Assembly: GCF_013342145.1 (NCBI RefSeq)
Contig: NZ_JABUQZ010000001.1
Coordinates: 3,720,001 to 3,784,000, forward strand
Reading direction: 5' to 3'
DNA from: Haloterrigena gelatinilytica
GTDB lineage: Archaea; Halobacteriota; Halobacteria; Halobacteriales; Natrialbaceae
Length of the DNA: 64,000 nt
How positions within the stretch are numbered: the stretch's first letter is position 1; each line of letters starts with the position of its first letter. The position numbers and the translations under genes are program-made. The notes beneath the pieces are model-generated. The model saw only the letters and a list, made by a program, of their open reading frames with translations. It was not told where the DNA came from and made no database searches. Below are positions 17,235-30,103 of this stretch, piece after piece.

Positions 17235-18713
17235 ATGGTCGTCGGAGACGTCACCACCGGAACGGACGTCCTGATAATCGGCGCCGGCCCAGCGGGCTAC
17301 GTGGCCGCGATCCGCGCCGGACAGCTCGATCTGGACGTCACGCTCGTCGAGAAGGAGGCCTACGGTGGGACCTGTCTGAACCACGGCTGCATCCCGTCGA
17401 AGGCGCTGATCACGGCGACCGACGTCGCCCACGACGCCCGCAACGCCGAGGCGATGGGGATCCACGCCGACCCCGCGATCGACCTCGCGGGGATGGTCGA
17501 CTGGAAGGACGGCGTCGTCGACCAGCTCACCAGCGGCGTCGAGAAGCTCTGCAAGGCCAACCAGGTCAACCTGCTCGAGGGGACCGCCACCTTCACTGAC
17601 GAGCACACCGCCCGCGTCTCCCACAGCGGCGAGGGGCAGGGCTCGGAGACCCTCGAGTTCGAACACGCCGTCATCGCGACCGGCTCGCGACCGATCGAGA
17701 TCCCTAACTTCGAGTTCGGCGACGAGCCCGTCCTCAACTCCCGACAGGCGCTGGCGCTCGACTCCGTCCCCGACTCGCTGGTCGTCGTCGGCGCCGGCTA
17801 CATCGGGATGGAACTGGCCAGCGTCTTCGCCAAGCTGGGCACCGACGTGACGGTTATCGAGATGCTCGACTCGATCCTTCCGGGCTACGACGACGACCTG
17901 AAACGGCCCGTCAAGAAGCGGGCGAACGACCTCGGCATCGAGTTCGAGTTCGGCTACACGGCCTCCGAGTGGCACGAACGGGCCGACGGCGAGGGGATCA
18001 CGGTCGCCGCCGACCCCGTCGAAGAGACCGCCGCCGACGGCGGTAGCGCCGAGGCCGTCGAGAGCGAACCGGGTGACTCCCTCGAACTCGACGCCGAGAA
18101 GGTCCTCGTCGCCGTCGGCCGCGAACCCGTCTCCGACACGCTCGAGCTCGAGGCCGCGGGCGTCGAGACGAACGACCGCGGCTTCATCGAAACCGATTCG
18201 CGCGCACGCACGAACGTCGACCACGTCTTCGCCGTCGGCGACGTCGCGGGCGAGCCGATGCTCGCCCACAAGGGCAGCGCGGAGGGGCAGGTCGCCGCCG
18301 CGGTCATCGCCGGCGAGCCCGCGGCGATCGACTACCAGGCCATGCCCGCGGTCGTCTTCACCGATCCGGAGATCGCGACCGTCGGGATGACCGAGTCCGA
18401 GGCCGCAGAGAACGGGTTCGAGACCGTCGTCGGCCAGTTCCCGTTCCGGGCCAGCGGCCGCGCGCTGACGACCGGCGAGTCGGACGGGTTCGTCAAGGTC
18501 GTCGCCGAGGAATCCGACGGCTACGTGCTCGGCGCCAGCATCGTCGGCCCCGAGGCCTCCGAACTGATCGCGGAACTGGGGCTCGCGATCGAACTGGGCG
18601 CGACCCTCGAGGATGTCGCGTCGACGGTCCACGCCCACCCGACGCTCTCGGAGTCGGTAATGGAGGCCGCCGAGAACGCGCTCGGCCACGCGATTCACAC
18701 GTTGAACCGGTAA
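17235..18713 (+). CDS. lpdA: Dihydrolipoyl dehydrogenase E3
   Basis: A 492-residue flavoprotein disulfide reductase that reoxidises the dihydrolipoyl group with NAD. It has an FAD motif GAGPAGYVAA (16–25), redox disulfide GGTCLNHGCIPSK (Cys47, Cys52), NAD motif GAGYIGMELA and active-site HAHPTLSE near the C-terminus. An acidic insert (about residues 256–277) sits in the NAD domain region. The 114-base gap from pdhC carries no gene. Last gene of the operon; an inverted repeat just downstream (CCGCCCG/CGGGCGG, 18724–18751) may help end transcription. Confidence 0.95.
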   Translation: MVVGDVTTGTDVLIIGAGPAGYVAAIRAGQLDLDVTLVEKEAYGGTCLNHGCIPSKALITATDVAHDARNAEAMGIHADPAIDLAGMVDWKDGVVDQLTSGVEKLCKANQVNLLEGTATFTDEHTARVSHSGEGQGSETLEFEHAVIATGSRPIEIPNFEFGDEPVLNSRQALALDSVPDSLVVVGAGYIGMELASVFAKLGTDVTVIEMLDSILPGYDDDLKRPVKKRANDLGIEFEFGYTASEWHERADGEGITVAADPVEETAADGGSAEAVESEPGDSLELDAEKVLVAVGREPVSDTLELEAAGVETNDRGFIETDSRARTNVDHVFAVGDVAGEPMLAHKGSAEGQVAAAVIAGEPAAIDYQAMPAVVFTDPEIATVGMTESEAAENGFETVVGQFPFRASGRALTTGESDGFVKVVAEESDGYVLGASIVGPEASELIAELGLAIELGATLEDVASTVHAHPTLSESVMEAAENALGHAIHTLNR

Positions 18714-18854
18714 GCGGCGCGTCCCGCCCGTAGCCGCCGCTTTTCGGGCGGAGAACGCGCCGTCGATCATCGCTGATTCTCCTCGAGCGGGAATATCTCT
18801 CTCGGAGTGGGAATTACCTCTGCACCCTTCATTAGGGGGGACCTCTCTTCGAAT

Positions 18855-20015
18855 ATGAACACAACACCCACCTCGAACTCCGCTCTCCGACGCCGAACCG
18901 TCCTCTCGATGGCTGGTACGGGCGCCCTCGGCGCCCTCGCGGGTTGTCTCTCCGGCCTCTCGAGCGACGACACCACGGCGACCGAACCGGACAACGAGTC
19001 CGACGTTGACGAAGAGGGGAACCCGCTGACCGACTACGAGTACACCGAGCCGCCGCAGATCGTCGACCTCGCCGAGCAGGGCCACAAGTCGACGCTGCGG
19101 ACCGTCTCCGCGCGCCACCAGCTCGTGAGCGACGAGGCCACGGGCGGACCGGTCGAACTCCCCGAGGTGTGGGCCTGGCAGGCCGACGACCTCGCGCCCA
19201 GCGTGCCGGGACCGATCTACCGGATGCAAGAGGGCGAGACGTTCGAACTCACGTTCGAAAACGATCACGGTCGGCCACACACCGTCCACGTCCACGCTGT
19301 CGGCAAGTCCTGGAAAGACGACGGTGCGCCCGTCTCCACGCGGACGAAGGTCTACCCCGGCGAGAGCAAAACGTACGTTCTCGAGGGCGACGTCCCCGGG
19401 ACGCACTTCTACCACTGTCACTACCAGACGCACAACCACCTCGACATGGGGATGTACGGCATCATCCGTGTCGACCCCGAGGGGTACGAGGCGCCCGACC
19501 GGGAGTACTTCCTGACGCTCCGGGAGTGGGACAGCCGACTCCACGAACAGACGGCCGGCGGCGACGCCGAGTACGACGTCGGCGACCGCCAGCCGAACTT
19601 CTACACGGTCAACGGGCGAAGCGCGCCGACGACGTTCCACCCCGAACTCGGCTCGCCGCTGCTCATGTCCGAGGGCGAGACGGTCCGTATCCACGTCGTC
19701 AACGCGGGCTACGAGACCCACGCGTTCCACACGCACGGCCACCGATTTACCGTCGTTGAGGAGGAGGGCAGTCCGATCCCCGAGGCGGCCCGCTACGAGC
19801 AGGACGTCGTTCCGATCGCGCCCGCCGAGCGACTCACCCTCGAGTTCGAGGCCGACGCGGACCCCGGACTCTACCCGGTCCACTGTCACAAGGTCGACCA
19901 CGTCACGACCGACGGTCGCTACCCCGGCGGGATGGCGACCGCGATCGTCTACGAAGAAGCGATGGATACCGAGGAGTTCGCCGAGGTAATGGACGACGCC
20001 GGATACGAGGGCTAA
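18855..20015 (+). CDS. Two-domain multicopper oxidase, exported
   Basis: A 386-residue protein with a twin-arginine-type signal (LRRRTVLSMAG) and a lipobox-like LAGC (Cys31), so it is probably folded in the cytoplasm, exported and lipid-anchored. Domain 1 ligands are HVH (145–147), HCH (187–189) and HLDMGM (195–200). Domain 2 ligands are HAFHTH (289–294), HCH (343–345), His349 and Met360. The two-cupredoxin layout resembles small laccases and copper nitrite reductases; the substrate is uncertain, and no nitrite or denitrification genes are adjacent. Start at the Met before NTTPTS. Confidence 0.88.
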   Translation: MNTTPTSNSALRRRTVLSMAGTGALGALAGCLSGLSSDDTTATEPDNESDVDEEGNPLTDYEYTEPPQIVDLAEQGHKSTLRTVSARHQLVSDEATGGPVELPEVWAWQADDLAPSVPGPIYRMQEGETFELTFENDHGRPHTVHVHAVGKSWKDDGAPVSTRTKVYPGESKTYVLEGDVPGTHFYHCHYQTHNHLDMGMYGIIRVDPEGYEAPDREYFLTLREWDSRLHEQTAGGDAEYDVGDRQPNFYTVNGRSAPTTFHPELGSPLLMSEGETVRIHVVNAGYETHAFHTHGHRFTVVEEEGSPIPEAARYEQDVVPIAPAERLTLEFEADADPGLYPVHCHKVDHVTTDGRYPGGMATAIVYEEAMDTEEFAEVMDDAGYEG

Positions 20016-20048
20016 CCCTGATCCGTTCGCAAACGGTTCTCCGGCGGG

Positions 20049-20342
20049 TCACTGCACGTACAGCGAGTACGCGATCACCAAGAAGCCGGCGAGAACGAGG
20101 AGACTCTCGAGTAAAATCCCCGTCGCGAGCCGAACGCTGAGGAGTTCGTAGAGCATTCCCGCGAGGACGAGCCCGAGCGTCACGAGCCCGAACCCGGCGG
20201 CGAGATAGCCGAGCGGACGCTGGCGCGTCCGCCGATAGGCTTTGAACGCGACGTACGTGATAACTCCGCCGACCACCAAGACGAGCGTCTTGACGACCGC
20301 GAGTGCGAGCGCGATTTCGGTGACGCCGGTGTACGGACTCAT
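20049..20342 (-). CDS. Small membrane protein (DUF7521-like)
   Basis: A 97-residue protein with three hydrophobic segments (about 8–28, 41–64 and 71–93) and a basic loop (KAYRRTRQRPLG) after the first. The resemblance to haloarchaeal DUF7521 is from memory. Its ATG overlaps the stop of the upstream regulator gene (ATGA), so the two are translationally coupled. It may be a membrane partner or the regulated product of that regulator; the function is unknown. Confidence 0.75.
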   Translation of the reverse strand: MSPYTGVTEIALALAVVKTLVLVVGGVITYVAFKAYRRTRQRPLGYLAAGFGLVTLGLVLAGMLYELLSVRLATGILLESLLVLAGFLVIAYSLYVQ

Positions 20343-20716
20343 GTTTCCTTTCGCACCTCCGACCACAGTTCCGCGAGGCGCTCGTCTGCCGTCCGGGCCG
20401 GACGCTCGATCTGGACCGCCAGCGACCGATCCTCGTCCAACGTGATCGTGATCTCGTCGAACGCGATCGCGTACTTGCTCGCGTGGTGACCGTCCTGGCG
20501 GATCTCGGTCGACTCCTCGAGCAGCGTCGAGTCGGTCAACACCTCCAGCTTCCGATACAGCGTCGACTGAGGGATCTCACACCGCTTCGTGAGCTCAGAG
20601 GCCGTCATCGGTTCCTCGAGATTCCGGATGATCTCGCGGCAGTCGGGATCGTCCAGCGCGGAGCAGATCTCCTCTGCGGACGGCGTCGACTCCGAAGCGA
20701 TCGGGTCCCGGACCAT
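20339..20716 (-). CDS. Winged-helix transcriptional regulator
   Basis: A 125-residue regulator. An ArsR/MarR-like winged helix occupies about residues 13–75 (EEICSALDDPDCREIIRNLE, MTASELTKRCEIPQSTLYRK). A beta-hairpin wing (ASKYAIAFDEITITLDE) and a short helical tail follow. The pair regulator plus three-span membrane protein is common in haloarchaea, often next to metal or redox genes. It is convergent with the multicopper oxidase gene. No metal-binding Cys cluster is present, so the signal is unknown. Confidence 0.82.
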   Translation of the reverse strand: MVRDPIASESTPSAEEICSALDDPDCREIIRNLEEPMTASELTKRCEIPQSTLYRKLEVLTDSTLLEESTEIRQDGHHASKYAIAFDEITITLDEDRSLAVQIERPARTADERLAELWSEVRKET

Positions 20717-21687
20717 TCGTATACCCGTTACGACGCACGTGGTTTATCGGCATCGATGCGCGTCCCCGCTTGCAACGCCCAATGCGTGGCTCCCGATGCG
20801 GGTCGGTCGCTCGGAGACGCTTTCACTCGCGCCTCGAGCCGAACTCCATCGCGACACCTTCTTGCGCGTCCACGCTCGAGTACGGGCACGCGGGTCTCAT
20901 TCGGTCCGACCGCGTCTGCGAGGACGGGATGACCGACCGACCTCCGCCCGCGTGATATTCTAGCGCAATCGTCGATTATCGGAGCTCGTGCTCGAAAACG
21001 ACGTGCGTTTATACCTGTTGCTATCGCGACTGAATGTGGGAAAACCGTGGCACGGTAGCGGGTTCCGAACCGTCTTCGGTTCGACGGCCTTATATAGTAA
21101 CCCGGGCATTCATACTAATGCGAACGACGTGGTGCACATCGCCACGTCCCCTCCGGCCGCGTTCCGGCACGGAGGTAGGCACTGCATCCACCCCGTACGC
21201 GACCGTCGGACTGGTCCGATGGTCTTATCCGTATCAGGGCATTTCGAACGTGATGTGCTCGTGGCCGGCGTCGCCGGCTACGGCGATCCGATGCCCTTAT
21301 ACGTAATCGGGCGCTCAGATTGGATCGCAACCGTCTCGCCGGATGCGGATTCCGGCGAGGAGCGATCCGACGCCCTTAAGTGTATACGGGGATTCGGATG
21401 GATTGCAAAGAACATGTGATCGACGGGACGTTCAACTCGTCCCGTCATCTCGGACCACTCGAGTCCGAAGGGGTTAAGTACCCTTCGTGGCTTACGAGTA
21501 GGTCCGAAGGAGATGAGGATTCCACCCCTGCGGTCCGCCGTACAGATGGGATCTGATGTTAGCCTTGGTAGTTCGGTGACGCCCGATCGGTCGACGATCA
21601 ACGGTCACCGAACGTGGACCCATGTGTGAGTGTGTATCTTAACATTCACCGCCAACAAACCCTCCCCAACTGGGGAGAACAGATAGC
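20717..21687 (+). promoter_or_regulatory. rRNA operon upstream region with five tandem promoters
   Basis: The stretch has no gene. Five TATA-like elements, each preceded by a TCCGA/TCGACG box, occur at about 21089–21097, 21224–21234, 21296–21303, 21375–21386 and 21472–21480. The same box repeats before each: TCGACGGCCTTATATAG, GGTCCGATGGTCTTATCC, GATCCGATGCCCTTATACG, GATCCGACGCCCTTAAGTG and AGTCCGAAGGGGTTAAGTA. Tandem promoters are established for haloarchaeal rRNA operons. Between 20717 and 21060 nothing else was identified. Confidence 0.75.
21557..21574 (+). other. 5' half of the 16S precursor processing stem
   Basis: TGTTAGCCTTGGTAGTTC is the exact reverse complement of 23235–23252 downstream of 16S. 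Such flanking stems form the bulge-helix-bulge substrates cut during archaeal rRNA maturation. Confidence 0.85.
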
Positions 21688-23151
<1,464 letters not shown>

Positions 23152-23234
23152 ACAGACCGAGACCAGGCCGACGGCCTGGCTCACTAGCGGTTTCCACGTT
23201 CGATCGACCAGCGTTTGGCCGATCGGGCACCTTA

Positions 23235-23252
23235 GAACTACCAAGGCTAACA
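23235..23252 (+). other. 3' half of the 16S precursor processing stem
   Basis: GAACTACCAAGGCTAACA, the exact complement of 21557–21574, lies between 16S and tRNA-Ala. Confidence 0.85.
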
Positions 23253-23287
23253 CTTTCGCGCTCTGTCCGCCCCACTGGGGCGGACGT

Positions 23288-23359
23288 GGGCCCATAGCTC
23301 AGTGGTAGAGTGCCTCCTTTGCAAGGAGGATGCCCAGGGTTCGAATCCCTGTGGGTCCA
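23288..23359 (+). tRNA. tRNA-Ala(TGC)
   Basis: A 72-base tRNA in the 16S–23S spacer, the usual archaeal position. The acceptor stem is GGGCCCA/TGGGTCC with one G·U pair. Anticodon stem CCTCC/GGAGG encloses TTTGCAA, giving anticodon TGC. The T loop is TTCGAAT. CCA is not encoded. Confidence 0.97.
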
Positions 23360-23495
23360 TGACTCGGAGCGGATCGAATCGTGCCCCTTAAGTGGGGCAG
23401 GCGATTTCGATCTAATCCGAACGAACCGATGCACCAGTCCGTGTAAACGTGGCTGGGAAGGGTTAATGCATGCCGCGTCTACGGCGTGCAGATGA

Positions 23496-23544
23496 GACCG
23501 TGTGTACGTGTAGTCCAGGCGTCCACTGGACCCGTTCCCGGGTC
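23496..23544 (+). other. 5' arm of the 23S precursor processing stem
   Basis: GACCGTGTGTACGTGTAGTC and the next three bases (23496–23518) pair with 26531–26555, apart from a two-base bulge. A second segment at 23528–23544 pairs with the sequence at about 26504–26520, with one mismatch. The unpaired stretch between the two helices fits a processing site. Confidence 0.8.
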
Positions 23545-23582
23545 ACATACCATTGCACTCTGTGCAATGCCGATCCGATGAA

Positions 23583-26490
<2,908 letters not shown>

Positions 26491-26503
26491 TCGCATCTGG
26501 ATC

Positions 26504-26555
26504 AGACCCGGAAACGGGTCCAGGCGCTAACTGGACTACACGTACTAACACGGTC
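26504..26555 (+). other. 3' arm of the 23S precursor processing stem
   Basis: Two segments complementary to the 5' arm lie between 23S and 5S. The inner helix is GACCCGGAAACGGGTCC; the outer begins CTGGACTACACG and ends ACACGGTC at 26555. Confidence 0.8.
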
Positions 26556-26602
26556 ACACCACCGATATTGGTATTGCGGCGGTTCGATTCCGCTGATCGG
26601 CG

Positions 26603-26723
26603 TTCGGCGGCCACAGCGGCGGGGTTCCACCCGTACCCATCCCGAACACGGACGTTAAGCCCGCCTGCGTTTCGGCGAGTACTGGAGTGCGCGAGCCTCT
26701 GGGAGACCCGATTCGCCGCCACC
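26603..26723 (+). rRNA. rrf: 5S ribosomal RNA
   Basis: About 121 bases. Ends GGCGGC and GCCGCC pair to form helix I. Internal CCCGTACCCATCCCGAACAC and GTACTGGAGTGCGCGAGCC are characteristic haloarchaeal 5S segments. Distal gene of the rRNA operon. Confidence 0.96.
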
Positions 26724-26742
26724 ACTCATACTTCATCATTAC

Positions 26743-26770
26743 GCCCCGCACAGCACCGGCTGTGCGGGGC
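26743..26770 (+). terminator. Hairpin behind the rRNA operon
   Basis: Perfect 11-bp stem GCCCCGCACAG/CTGTGCGGGGC with a six-base loop, followed by a pyrimidine- and AT-rich stretch (TACTCGTATTTATAG). Confidence 0.65.
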
Positions 26771-26825
26771 TACTCGTATTTATAGCGGGTACTGTCGCAC
26801 AGTAACGACTGTGCCGTACCGCTAT

Positions 26826-26833
26826 GCTTAAAC
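26826..26833 (+). promoter_or_regulatory. TATA-like element of tRNA-Cys
   Basis: GCTTAAAC lies 26–33 bases before the tRNA-Cys 5' end, the normal archaeal spacing for transcription starting at or near the mature end. Confidence 0.45.
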
Positions 26834-26858
26834 GACCGCAGTGACAAGGGACAAATGC

Positions 26859-26934
26859 GCCAAGGTGGCAGAGTCCGGCCGAACGCAGCGGCCTGCAGAG
26901 CCGCCCACCGCCGGTTCAAATCCGGCCCTTGGCT
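26859..26934 (+). tRNA. tRNA-Cys(GCA)
   Basis: A 76-base tRNA. Acceptor GCCAAGG/CCTTGGC with discriminator T. Anticodon stem GCGGC/GCCGC encloses CTGCAGA, giving GCA. T arm is GCCGG/CCGGC around TTCAAAT. CCA is not encoded. It follows the rRNA operon terminator with its own TATA-like element. Confidence 0.95.
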
Positions 26935-27356
26935 TTCTGTCGTAATCGACTTGAAGAGCGGTCGCTCTAAGCTGGTATCGAGGCACTGTTTCGCAGAGTA
27001 GATCCGAATACCAGTTTCATGCTGTGATGGCTTCGTGCGTACCACGTGAGGAATCCGGGATCAGCTGGTGGTTCGACAACGGCGATCGACCAGTCGGCTG
27101 GTCACGGTCTTCTCCATTGCCGCGTTGCTCTTGTGGAATCGGCCGTCGAAAAAGAAGGACGAGCACAGGGATGTCTCGGCAGAGTCATCCCTGCTCGCGT
27201 CACTTGCAGAACCTTGGTCTGCTGCAGATTCCTCATCCGTCGAAATCTGAACACACGTTGAGCACTTCCTCGCTCACGTCGTTTGAGAGACTGCTCCCTG
27301 TGTTCTCTTCTCTGTTCAAATTGCTCTGGTCGCTTTGTAATTGGTCGTCGCAAAAG
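26935..27356. other. Gene-free spacer between tRNA-Cys and tRNA-Lys
   Basis: No supported gene. The open frames are basic and Ser-rich with no family match and do not share the acidic composition of real proteins here. The base composition is lower in GC than the flanks. A short hairpin (AGAGCG/CGCTCT) lies at about 26955–26968, but no repeat or integrase remnant is recognised. Confidence 0.4.
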
Positions 27357-27430
<74 letters not shown>

Positions 27431-27456
27431 TGTGGATGCTACTTTCGGGGAGTGAT

Positions 27457-27464
27457 GGTTAAAC
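27457..27464 (-). promoter_or_regulatory. TATA-like element of tRNA-Lys
   Basis: On the minus strand GTTTAACC lies 27–34 bases upstream of the tRNA-Lys 5' end. Confidence 0.45.
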
Positions 27465-27533
27465 GTTTCTTTCTCTGCTCACCCGACGACCGGGTGCGGG
27501 TGGGGGTGTTGGGCGCACTCGAGCAACCTTCGC

Positions 27534-28229
27534 TCAGTCGAAGTACTCTTCGAGTGCGTCGGTGACGATTTCGCCGGGGAGAACGCCGTCGACGGAGGCG
27601 CGGCGGCGGAGGTCCCGATACGTCGACGGCGAGAGCGTGAGTTCGAGTTGGCCCAGTGTGACGCCGTGATCGGCCAGCGCCTGCTCGATCGGAGTGCCGT
27701 CGTTGATGGTGCTGGCGACGCTCCGGACCTCGCGGACGGTGAGGTTGCCGTCGAGGGTCGCCCAGGCGAGAAGGAGTCGCGCTTCGCCGCCGACGCGAGC
27801 GATGTGTTTGGCGGCGGTGGGTGCGATGCGGCCGAGCGCAACCTGTTTGCGGACCGACCGCGGGAGGTCGTGGACGCGAGCCCACTTGCGGATAAACGAG
27901 ACCGTCGCGTCGCCACCGGCGCGTTCGGCTGCGGCCTTGTAGGAGCCTTCGCCGCGGACGAGCGCGGCGCAGGCGGCGGCGCCGCGCAGCATGTAGAGGT
28001 GGTCGTCGTTCGTCGAGCCGCTGGCGAACTCGCGGACGGTTTCGGCGGCGTCGGCGAGGCTCTCGGGATCGTCGGGATCGAACTGGACGGCTTCGCGGGC
28101 GCGCGTGCCGGCGACCGATTCGTCGCCCCGGATAACTGGTGCACCGACGGGTGATTCACGGTCCGTCGGGATCGAACGACCATCCGCACGACGGCGATGT
28201 GAGCTGTCACCGGGCCGATTGTCGGTCAT
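27534..28229 (-). CDS. Haloarchaeal conserved protein (DUF7119-like)
   Basis: A 231-residue protein started at MTDNRPGD. The central region (YMLRGAAACAALVRGEGSYK, FIRKWARVHDLPRSVR, PTAAKHIARVGGEARLLLAW) is helical and matches a family I recall as DUF7119. The order resembles the ParB/HTH-like helical bundles that bind DNA. The last 40 residues (LGQLELTLSPSTYRDLRRRA, then ALEEYFD) have a ribbon-helix-helix look. It may be a DNA-binding protein; no function is established. The frame runs another 55 codons upstream, but that part is basic and unlike the rest. Confidence 0.75.
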   Translation of the reverse strand: MTDNRPGDSSHRRRADGRSIPTDRESPVGAPVIRGDESVAGTRAREAVQFDPDDPESLADAAETVREFASGSTNDDHLYMLRGAAACAALVRGEGSYKAAAERAGGDATVSFIRKWARVHDLPRSVRKQVALGRIAPTAAKHIARVGGEARLLLAWATLDGNLTVREVRSVASTINDGTPIEQALADHGVTLGQLELTLSPSTYRDLRRRASVDGVLPGEIVTDALEEYFD

Positions 28230-28281
28230 GCCTCCCGATAAGGACTTGAACGCTAAAAAAGCCGCTGCCGTGGCGAATCTC

Positions 28282-28428
28282 TCACTCGTCGCGTTTTTCG
28301 GCGAGATGCTCCCAGATTTCCGTGCAGCCGGCCCCTTCCTCGATGTCGTCGAGGTGGGCATCGTCGCGCTCTTCGTCGTCCTGCTCGGGTTCAATTGTCT
28401 CCGGTTTGCATTCGGCCGCGTCAGTCAT
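28282..28428 (-). CDS. Small conserved acidic haloarchaeal protein
   Basis: A 48-residue protein from the ATG at 28428, starting MTDAAECKPETIEPEQDDEE and ending GAGCTEIWEHLAEKRDE. A similar short acidic protein occurs widely in haloarchaea, as I recall, which is the main support for it. Two cysteines are present, but no metal motif. It lies 52 bases upstream of the DUF7119-like gene on the same strand and may be co-transcribed. Function unknown. Confidence 0.65.
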   Translation of the reverse strand: MTDAAECKPETIEPEQDDEERDDAHLDDIEEGAGCTEIWEHLAEKRDE

Positions 28429-29217
28429 GGATGCCTTTTCGAACGCAGCGGGCATAAGTACCACCTCGACTGCAAGCGATACCCGTGCTCGGTCTTACAG
28501 GTCAGTTATGCCGCTATCTCCGACGCCCCACCGTTTCGAATCGTGATGCCGGCGGGTGATTTCGTTCGAAACGCGCGTCACGGACCGGCGCCGTGAGAGC
28601 GAACGCTCGAGAAAGAAACCAGTTAGAGCGACCGAGCGTCCAGTTTGAGGAAACGAGTCCGATCCGGCCGTCGACGACTCGAGCGAGAGCGGGCAGATAG
28701 CGGGTATCGAGACGGTAGGGGGGCCGTACGGGCGGCGTAGTGGGTCTCGTGAAGACTCGTTTTCCCGTCGGTTGTCGAGAGTCGACCGACGAAAACCGAC
28801 CGCGCCGCATCGAGAATCCGCGGGTGGTGACGGTCGACAGAGACTGACGGCGGATGTCGCAGGCCGTACGGAAAGGCAAAGCGCCCTCTCTGGAGGGAGT
28901 GACGGATACCGGCCGCCGAGTCGCACATCGCAGGCAAAATAATCCGGTAGATGAGGCACCGAATCGGAGATTATTGTGCAGTGTGAACAGGCAACAGAGA
29001 TTGATCGGGTGCGGGACGATATCGATCGGATCCGTCGATCCGACGCGCGGTTCGGGTCTGTTGGAACACAGTCCGCTGTCTCGAGTCCGCGGCGACGGAT
29101 GTAATCGGCGTCGACGCGTTTCGGCCGACAGTCGTCGCTGTATCAAGACGTTCTTCCCGATCGGTTCGCGAGCGCGCTCTCGCGGCGCCTAAGTGAGTTC
29201 GCCGTGAGCGTTCTCGT
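28429..29217. other. Gene-free stretch of about 790 bases
   Basis: Long open frames exist on both strands, but all are Arg/Ser/Pro-rich, lack acidic bias and overlap each other, so none is supported. No tRNA, hairpin array or mobile-element end was recognised. The left end should contain the promoter of the small acidic gene and the right end that of the DUF6360-like gene. Confidence 0.45.
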
Positions 29218-29505
29218 ATGTCAGATCGACTGATGACGGTTAACGCGTACACGACCTTAGACTACGTCGAGGCCGTCGCGAAGGGAGTGGCGTTCGAGTG
29301 GGAATCGGTCGCCGTCGTGAACGCGACCGCCGACACGGAGGATCCCGACTGCGTCCGCCTCCAACTCGAGTTGGACAACCTCGCTGAGGAACACCTGCCC
29401 AAACACATGGAAGACCTCGAGTTGACGCCCGATCAGGCGCGGGCGCTGGCGGCCGACCTCGAGAAACACGCCGATCGGGTCGACGACGCGCGGACCGACG
29501 AGTGA
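29218..29505 (+). CDS. DUF6360-like haloarchaeal protein
   Basis: A 95-residue acidic protein. The opening MSDRLMTVNAYTTLDYVEAV, the core VAVVNATADTEDPDCVRLQL and the C-terminal TPDQARALAADLEKHADRVD match a family I recall as DUF6360. It looks like a small alpha/beta domain with a strand-rich middle. No catalytic residues stand out. It stands alone, 98 bases before the ferritin-like gene on the same strand. Start at ATG 29218; an internal Met at codon 6 is possible. Confidence 0.78.
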   Translation: MSDRLMTVNAYTTLDYVEAVAKGVAFEWESVAVVNATADTEDPDCVRLQLELDNLAEEHLPKHMEDLELTPDQARALAADLEKHADRVDDARTDE

Positions 29506-29603
29506 GAGGACGCCCTCGCGATCGGGGAAATCGGCCGCTCGCAGGCGCCTGCCGTCGCAGGCTGGCGATTTTTTCACGGCGCCGGTGAATCGCCGGCTGG
29601 ATC

Positions 29604-30098
29604 ATGAGCATGGACACGATTCAGGACTTGTTCGAGCACGGCCTCGAAGACATCTACCACGCCGAGCACCAGCTGCTCGACGCGCTCGAGGATTTAGAGA
29701 GCAACACCGAGCGCGAGGAGATCGCGCAGGCGTTCTCGGAGCACCGCGAGGAGACGCAGGACCAGATCGACCGACTCGAGGAGGTCTTCGACATGTTCGG
29801 CGAGCCCCCGGAGAAAGAGGAGTGCGAAGGGATCGAGGGCCTGATCGAGGAGTACGAGGAGTTCGAATCGATGGACCCCTCCCAGGAGGTCATGGACTAC
29901 CACAACATGGCGGCCGCCGAGAAGACCGAACACTACGAGATCGCCGCCTACGGCAATCTGATCCCGCTGGCCGACCAGCTCGGGATGGACGAGGCCGCGG
30001 ACCTGCTCGAAGAAAACCTCCGTGAGGAGCAAGATGCGCTGGACGAACTGAAAGAACTCACCGAGGAGTTCGAGATGGACGCCATTCCGGCGGAGTGA
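29604..30098 (+). CDS. Ferritin-like DUF892 (YciE/YciF) protein
   Basis: A 164-residue four-helix protein. The start LFEHGLEDIYHAEHQLLDAL, the central HREETQDQIDRLEEVFDMFG and the motif AAAEKTEHYEIAAYGNLIPLA are characteristic of DUF892, with the carboxylates and His residues of a ferritin-like di-iron site. Bacterial relatives are induced under stress. It is followed five bases later by a small acidic ORF. The function in archaea is unknown. Confidence 0.9.
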   Translation: MSMDTIQDLFEHGLEDIYHAEHQLLDALEDLESNTEREEIAQAFSEHREETQDQIDRLEEVFDMFGEPPEKEECEGIEGLIEEYEEFESMDPSQEVMDYHNMAAAEKTEHYEIAAYGNLIPLADQLGMDEAADLLEENLREEQDALDELKELTEEFEMDAIPAE

Positions 30099-30103
30099 TT
30101 CCG

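Noticed and set aside
17154-19901. Open frame of 915 codons on the minus strand
   Set aside because: It lies antisense to lpdA and the multicopper oxidase gene. It reflects the codon bias of those genes on the other strand and shows no family motif.
26935-27356. Possible integration remnant next to tRNA-Lys
   Set aside because: tRNA 3' ends are typical attachment sites, but no partial tRNA copy or integrase fragment could be seen in the spacer.
27439-28210. Minus-strand frames overlapping the DUF7119-like gene
   Set aside because: They are other-frame shadows of 27534–28229 and are rich in Arg, Ser and Pro.
28495-29192. Several open frames of about 95–210 codons on both strands
   Set aside because: They overlap one another and are Arg/Ser/Pro-rich without acidic bias or motifs.
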